From contig JAYOIK010000007.1 in NCBI GenBank assembly GCA_038118725.1, positions 1 through 64,000 of the forward strand: a stretch of DNA of 64,000 bases. Reading direction: 5' to 3'. A program made the translations under genes and the position numbers. The stretch is from JADHLJ01 sp038118725 (GTDB taxonomy: Bacteria > Pseudomonadota > Alphaproteobacteria > Thalassobaculales > Thalassobaculaceae). The stretch's first letter is position 1, and each line of letters opens with the position of its first letter. The notes beneath the pieces are model-generated. The model was not told the origin of the DNA, searched no databases, and saw only the letters and a program-made list of their open reading frames with translations. This document shows positions 61,912 to 64,000 of the stretch, in pieces.

Positions 61912-62904
61912 CTAAGCCGCGATCTTGCCGTCGAGTTCGTCCTCGATGAAGGCGCGGATGATCTCCTCCATGGAGTTGTCCTGAACGAAACCCAGCGACA
62001 GCGCCTTTTGGGTGTCGAACTCGGGTGGCCAGCCATCGACGATGCCCTGGATGAAAGGGTCGTGTTCCCAATCGATCCGATCGGCGACGGTCTTTCCCGC
62101 CACCGCTTCAAGCGCGTCGGCCATGGCCTGAATGGTCATGCAGAATCCCGGCAGGGTCGCCTCGCGGGATGGGCCCCATTTGGCGTCGGTCAGGTTATGG
62201 GCGCGCACGACATTCTCGATGATCGAGCGCGGCGAGGCCAGGAACATGCGGGAGTCCGGGTTTACCGGACAGATCGCCCGGTCGCCCTGCAGCGGCTCGC
62301 GGATGATCGAGGAGGCGAAGGTCGAGGCCGCCTTGTTCGGCTTGCCGGGCCGCACCACCACCGTTGGGAAACGCAGCGCGCGGCCATCGACATAGCCCTT
62401 GCGGCTGTAGTCGTTAACCAACAACTCGCCGATCACTTTCTGAGTCCCGTAGGAGGTTTGCGGCGTGCGCGCGGTCATGTCGGCGATCACCTCCGGCATG
62501 TCGCCGCCGAACGCCGCGCAGGAGCTGGCGAAAACCAGCTTGGGCTTGGTTCCGTGGCCGCGACAGATGTCGAGGATCGCCCGCGTGGCATCCAGGTTCA
62601 CGGCCATGCCGAGATCGAAATCCTCCTCCGCTCCGGCGCTCACCACGGCGGCGAGATGAAAGACGCTGTCGGTGTCGGCGGGGATCGCCTTTTCCAGCAG
62701 GGCCCGGTCGGTGATGTCTCCGGTCACCACCGTAACCCTCGGATCCTCGGCGAGCTCGGCCGAGGGATCGATCACGTCCAGCAGGGTCAGCCGCTCGACC
62801 CGCGCCGCCTCGCCGTTCGAGCCGATGAGGGAGTTCGCCGCGAGCAGACGATGCGCGAGCTTGCCGCCGATGAAGCCCGAGGCTCCGGTAATCGTTACAT
62901 TCAT
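61912..62904 (-). CDS. denD: NAD-dependent epimerase/dehydratase family, probable D-erythronate dehydrogenase
   Basis: The 330-residue short-chain dehydrogenase has the Rossmann motif VTITGASGFIGGKLAHRLL, the catalytic Tyr-x3-Lys in TSYGTQKVIGELLVNDYS, and RFPTVVVRPGKPNKAAS. In tetronate clusters this family oxidises D-erythronate to 2-oxo-tetronate. ATG 62904 after GGGGGAAG was used; ATG 62910 is an alternative. It starts 14 bp after otnI, whose product takes the next step, which supports the assignment. Confidence 0.87.
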   Translation of the reverse strand: MNVTITGASGFIGGKLAHRLLAANSLIGSNGEAARVERLTLLDVIDPSAELAEDPRVTVVTGDITDRALLEKAIPADTDSVFHLAAVVSAGAEEDFDLGMAVNLDATRAILDICRGHGTKPKLVFASSCAAFGGDMPEVIADMTARTPQTSYGTQKVIGELLVNDYSRKGYVDGRALRFPTVVVRPGKPNKAASTFASSIIREPLQGDRAICPVNPDSRMFLASPRSIIENVVRAHNLTDAKWGPSREATLPGFCMTIQAMADALEAVAGKTVADRIDWEHDPFIQGIVDGWPPEFDTQKALSLGFVQDNSMEEIIRAFIEDELDGKIAA

Positions 62905-62918
62905 GGTCATCTTCCCCC

Positions 62919-63692
62919 TCAACCACGTCCCGCGAACCAGCCAAGTCCGGCCACGGTGTCGCCCTTCGGACGATACTCACAGCCCACCCAGCCGTCGTAA
63001 CCCAGCTCATCCATCAGGTCGAACAGGAACGGATAGTTCACCTCGCCCACATCCGGCTCATGCCGTCCGGGTGTACCGGCGATCTGCATATGGGCGATGA
63101 TGTCCATGTACTCCCGCATATGCACCGCGAGATCACCTTCCATGATCTGGCAATGATAGAGATCGAACTGAAGACGCACATTGTCGGCCCCGACATCATC
63201 GATGATCGAGCGTGCCTGAGCCTGATAATTCAGGAAGTAACCGGGAATATCTCGGGTGTTGATCGGCTCGATGATCAGGGTCTTGCCCTGGGCCGCCGCG
63301 ACCGGCGCCGCGCGCTTGAGGTTGGCGACCATTGTCGCCCGATGCGCGTCGCGGGACGCGCCCTCGGGGACCAGACCACTCATAACGTGGATGCAGGTAT
63401 TGCCGAGCACGGTGGCGTAACCGAGCGCCTGTTCGATGGCCGCCTCGAAATCCGCCTCGCGTCCGGGAACCGCGGCAAGGCCTCGCTCGACATCCCAGTT
63501 GCCGGGATAGGTATTGAACAGCGCCTGGGCCATGTTGTGTTCGTCCAGGCGCGCCTTGATGTCCTCGGCGGCGTAGTCATAGGGAAACAGGAACTCAACC
63601 CCCTTGAACCCCGCCTTCGCGGCGGCGCCAATTCGGTCGAGGAAATCATGCTCGGTGAACATCATCGAGATATTGGCGGCGAAATTGGGCAT
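62919..63692 (-). CDS. otnI: 2-oxo-tetronate isomerase (hydroxypyruvate isomerase family)
   Basis: The 257-residue TIM-barrel isomerase begins MPNFAANISMMFTEHDFLDR. It contains GFKGVEFLFPYDYA, TLIIEPINTRDIPGYFLNYQ, LQFDLYHCQIMEGDL and IAGTPGRHEPDVGEVNYPF, with metal-binding Glu, Asp and His. It is expected to convert 2-oxo-tetronate to 3-oxo-tetronate; hydroxypyruvate isomerase is the related alternative. ATG 63692 was chosen by family; the frame is open much further but into the divergent otnK gene. Confidence 0.88.
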   Translation of the reverse strand: MPNFAANISMMFTEHDFLDRIGAAAKAGFKGVEFLFPYDYAAEDIKARLDEHNMAQALFNTYPGNWDVERGLAAVPGREADFEAAIEQALGYATVLGNTCIHVMSGLVPEGASRDAHRATMVANLKRAAPVAAAQGKTLIIEPINTRDIPGYFLNYQAQARSIIDDVGADNVRLQFDLYHCQIMEGDLAVHMREYMDIIAHMQIAGTPGRHEPDVGEVNYPFLFDLMDELGYDGWVGCEYRPKGDTVAGLGWFAGRG

Positions 63693-63813
63693 GGCGTCGG
63701 ACCGTCCCTGGCTTATCATTGGGTGATGGTTTAGGGCGGAGACTACACGATCCCCGCCCGGCCAACCAAGCGCTTCGTCAACCCCGCCGCCCCCGGCTGG
63801 AAGGAAACTGATC

Positions 63814-64000
63814 ATGGCACCCATTCTCGGCTGCATCGCCGATGACTTCACCGGCGCGACCGATCTCGCCAATATGCTGGTGCGCGGCGGGTTGCGCACG
63901 GTTCAGCTTCTGGGCGTCCCGGAGGCCGGCGATCCGGTCCCGGATGTCGAGGCAGTCGTCGTGGCGCTCAAGTCCCGGACCATCGAACCGGCCGAAGCGG
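63814..64000 (+). CDS. otnK: 3-oxo-tetronate kinase, N-terminal part (cut by window end)
   Basis: From ATG 63814 an open frame runs off the right edge for 62 codons. It reads MAPILGCIADDFTGATDLAN and continues MLVRGGLRTVQLLGVP, the characteristic N-terminus of four-carbon-acid kinases (DUF1537). GGAAACTGATC precedes the start. It is divergent from otnI and denD, and the set forms the tetronate oxidation - isomerisation - phosphorylation route. Confidence 0.85.
   Translation, partial: MAPILGCIADDFTGATDLANMLVRGGLRTVQLLGVPEAGDPVPDVEAVVVALKSRTIEPAEA

Overview
The window is a GC-rich, densely coded chromosomal segment of about 60 genes, most likely from an alphaproteobacterium and plausibly a Rhodospirillales-like lineage. 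This rests on gene content and order: argD-argF-hslO, ffh-rpsP-rimM-trmD-rplS, leuC-leuD-leuB beside asd, an AlgH/YqgE - DsbD-family - peroxiredoxin block, the long alphaproteobacterial dCTP deaminase, PuuD with a cytochrome c tail, and an allantoinase-OHCU decarboxylase fusion. No rRNA or tRNA gene, CRISPR array, insertion sequence or prophage was seen.

Layout. 1-2.6 kb holds a TPR protein with a glycosyltransferase-like C-terminus. 2.6-8.1 kb is a purine (urate/allantoin) catabolic island: allA, allE and the puuE fusion on the minus strand, a LysR regulator, and divergent puuD. A wrecked NCS2 purine permease lies at its distal end. 8.1-11.4 kb holds a DeoR-type regulator, a divergent ThDP-dependent enzyme and a small cupin, with a 41-bp concentric palindrome in the divergent promoter region. 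11.4-15 kb carries a TPR/GT41 protein, a single-domain response regulator and a cold-shock protein. 15-18.3 kb has a NUDIX hydrolase and cobalamin genes (cobT divergent from cobS and cobC). 18.4-21.9 kb has a Sco copper chaperone, small conserved proteins, a frameshifted methyltransferase and an acyl-CoA dehydrogenase. 21.9-32.7 kb has mutS, maeB, a DUF4197 protein, ada, algH, a DsbD-family reductase and a peroxiredoxin. 33.1-34.4 kb has two AT-rich tracts with DnaA-box-like words on either side of recX, then the dcd-like gene.

36-39.7 kb is argD-argF-hslO and a lipoprotein; 39.7-41.6 kb a CitE-like lyase and pyridoxal kinase; 41.6-46.6 kb asd, leuB, leuD and leuC on the minus strand. 46.9-49 kb has a secreted DUF3011-like protein, queF and a VOC protein. 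49-52.7 kb is the ffh-rpsP-rimM-trmD-rplS translation/SRP operon on the minus strand. 53-57.4 kb has an LDH2/MDH2-type dehydrogenase, dapF, mtaB and ftsY. 57.5-61.7 kb has gentisate dioxygenase and a probable fumarylpyruvate hydrolase around a nonsense-split heme-sensor kinase gene, then xthA. The right edge is a tetronate catabolic cluster (denD, otnI and a divergent, cut-off otnK).

Three genes look inactivated: the permease remnant, the frameshifted methyltransferase, and the sensor kinase with one in-frame TAA. Three intergenic gaps carry large inverted-repeat elements, two of them of one family. The best candidate for something undescribed is the DeoR/ThDP-enzyme/cupin cluster with its palindromic putative operator. 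The AT-rich tracts around recX are the best unexplained non-coding signal. All calls come from reading the sequence; no database search was run.
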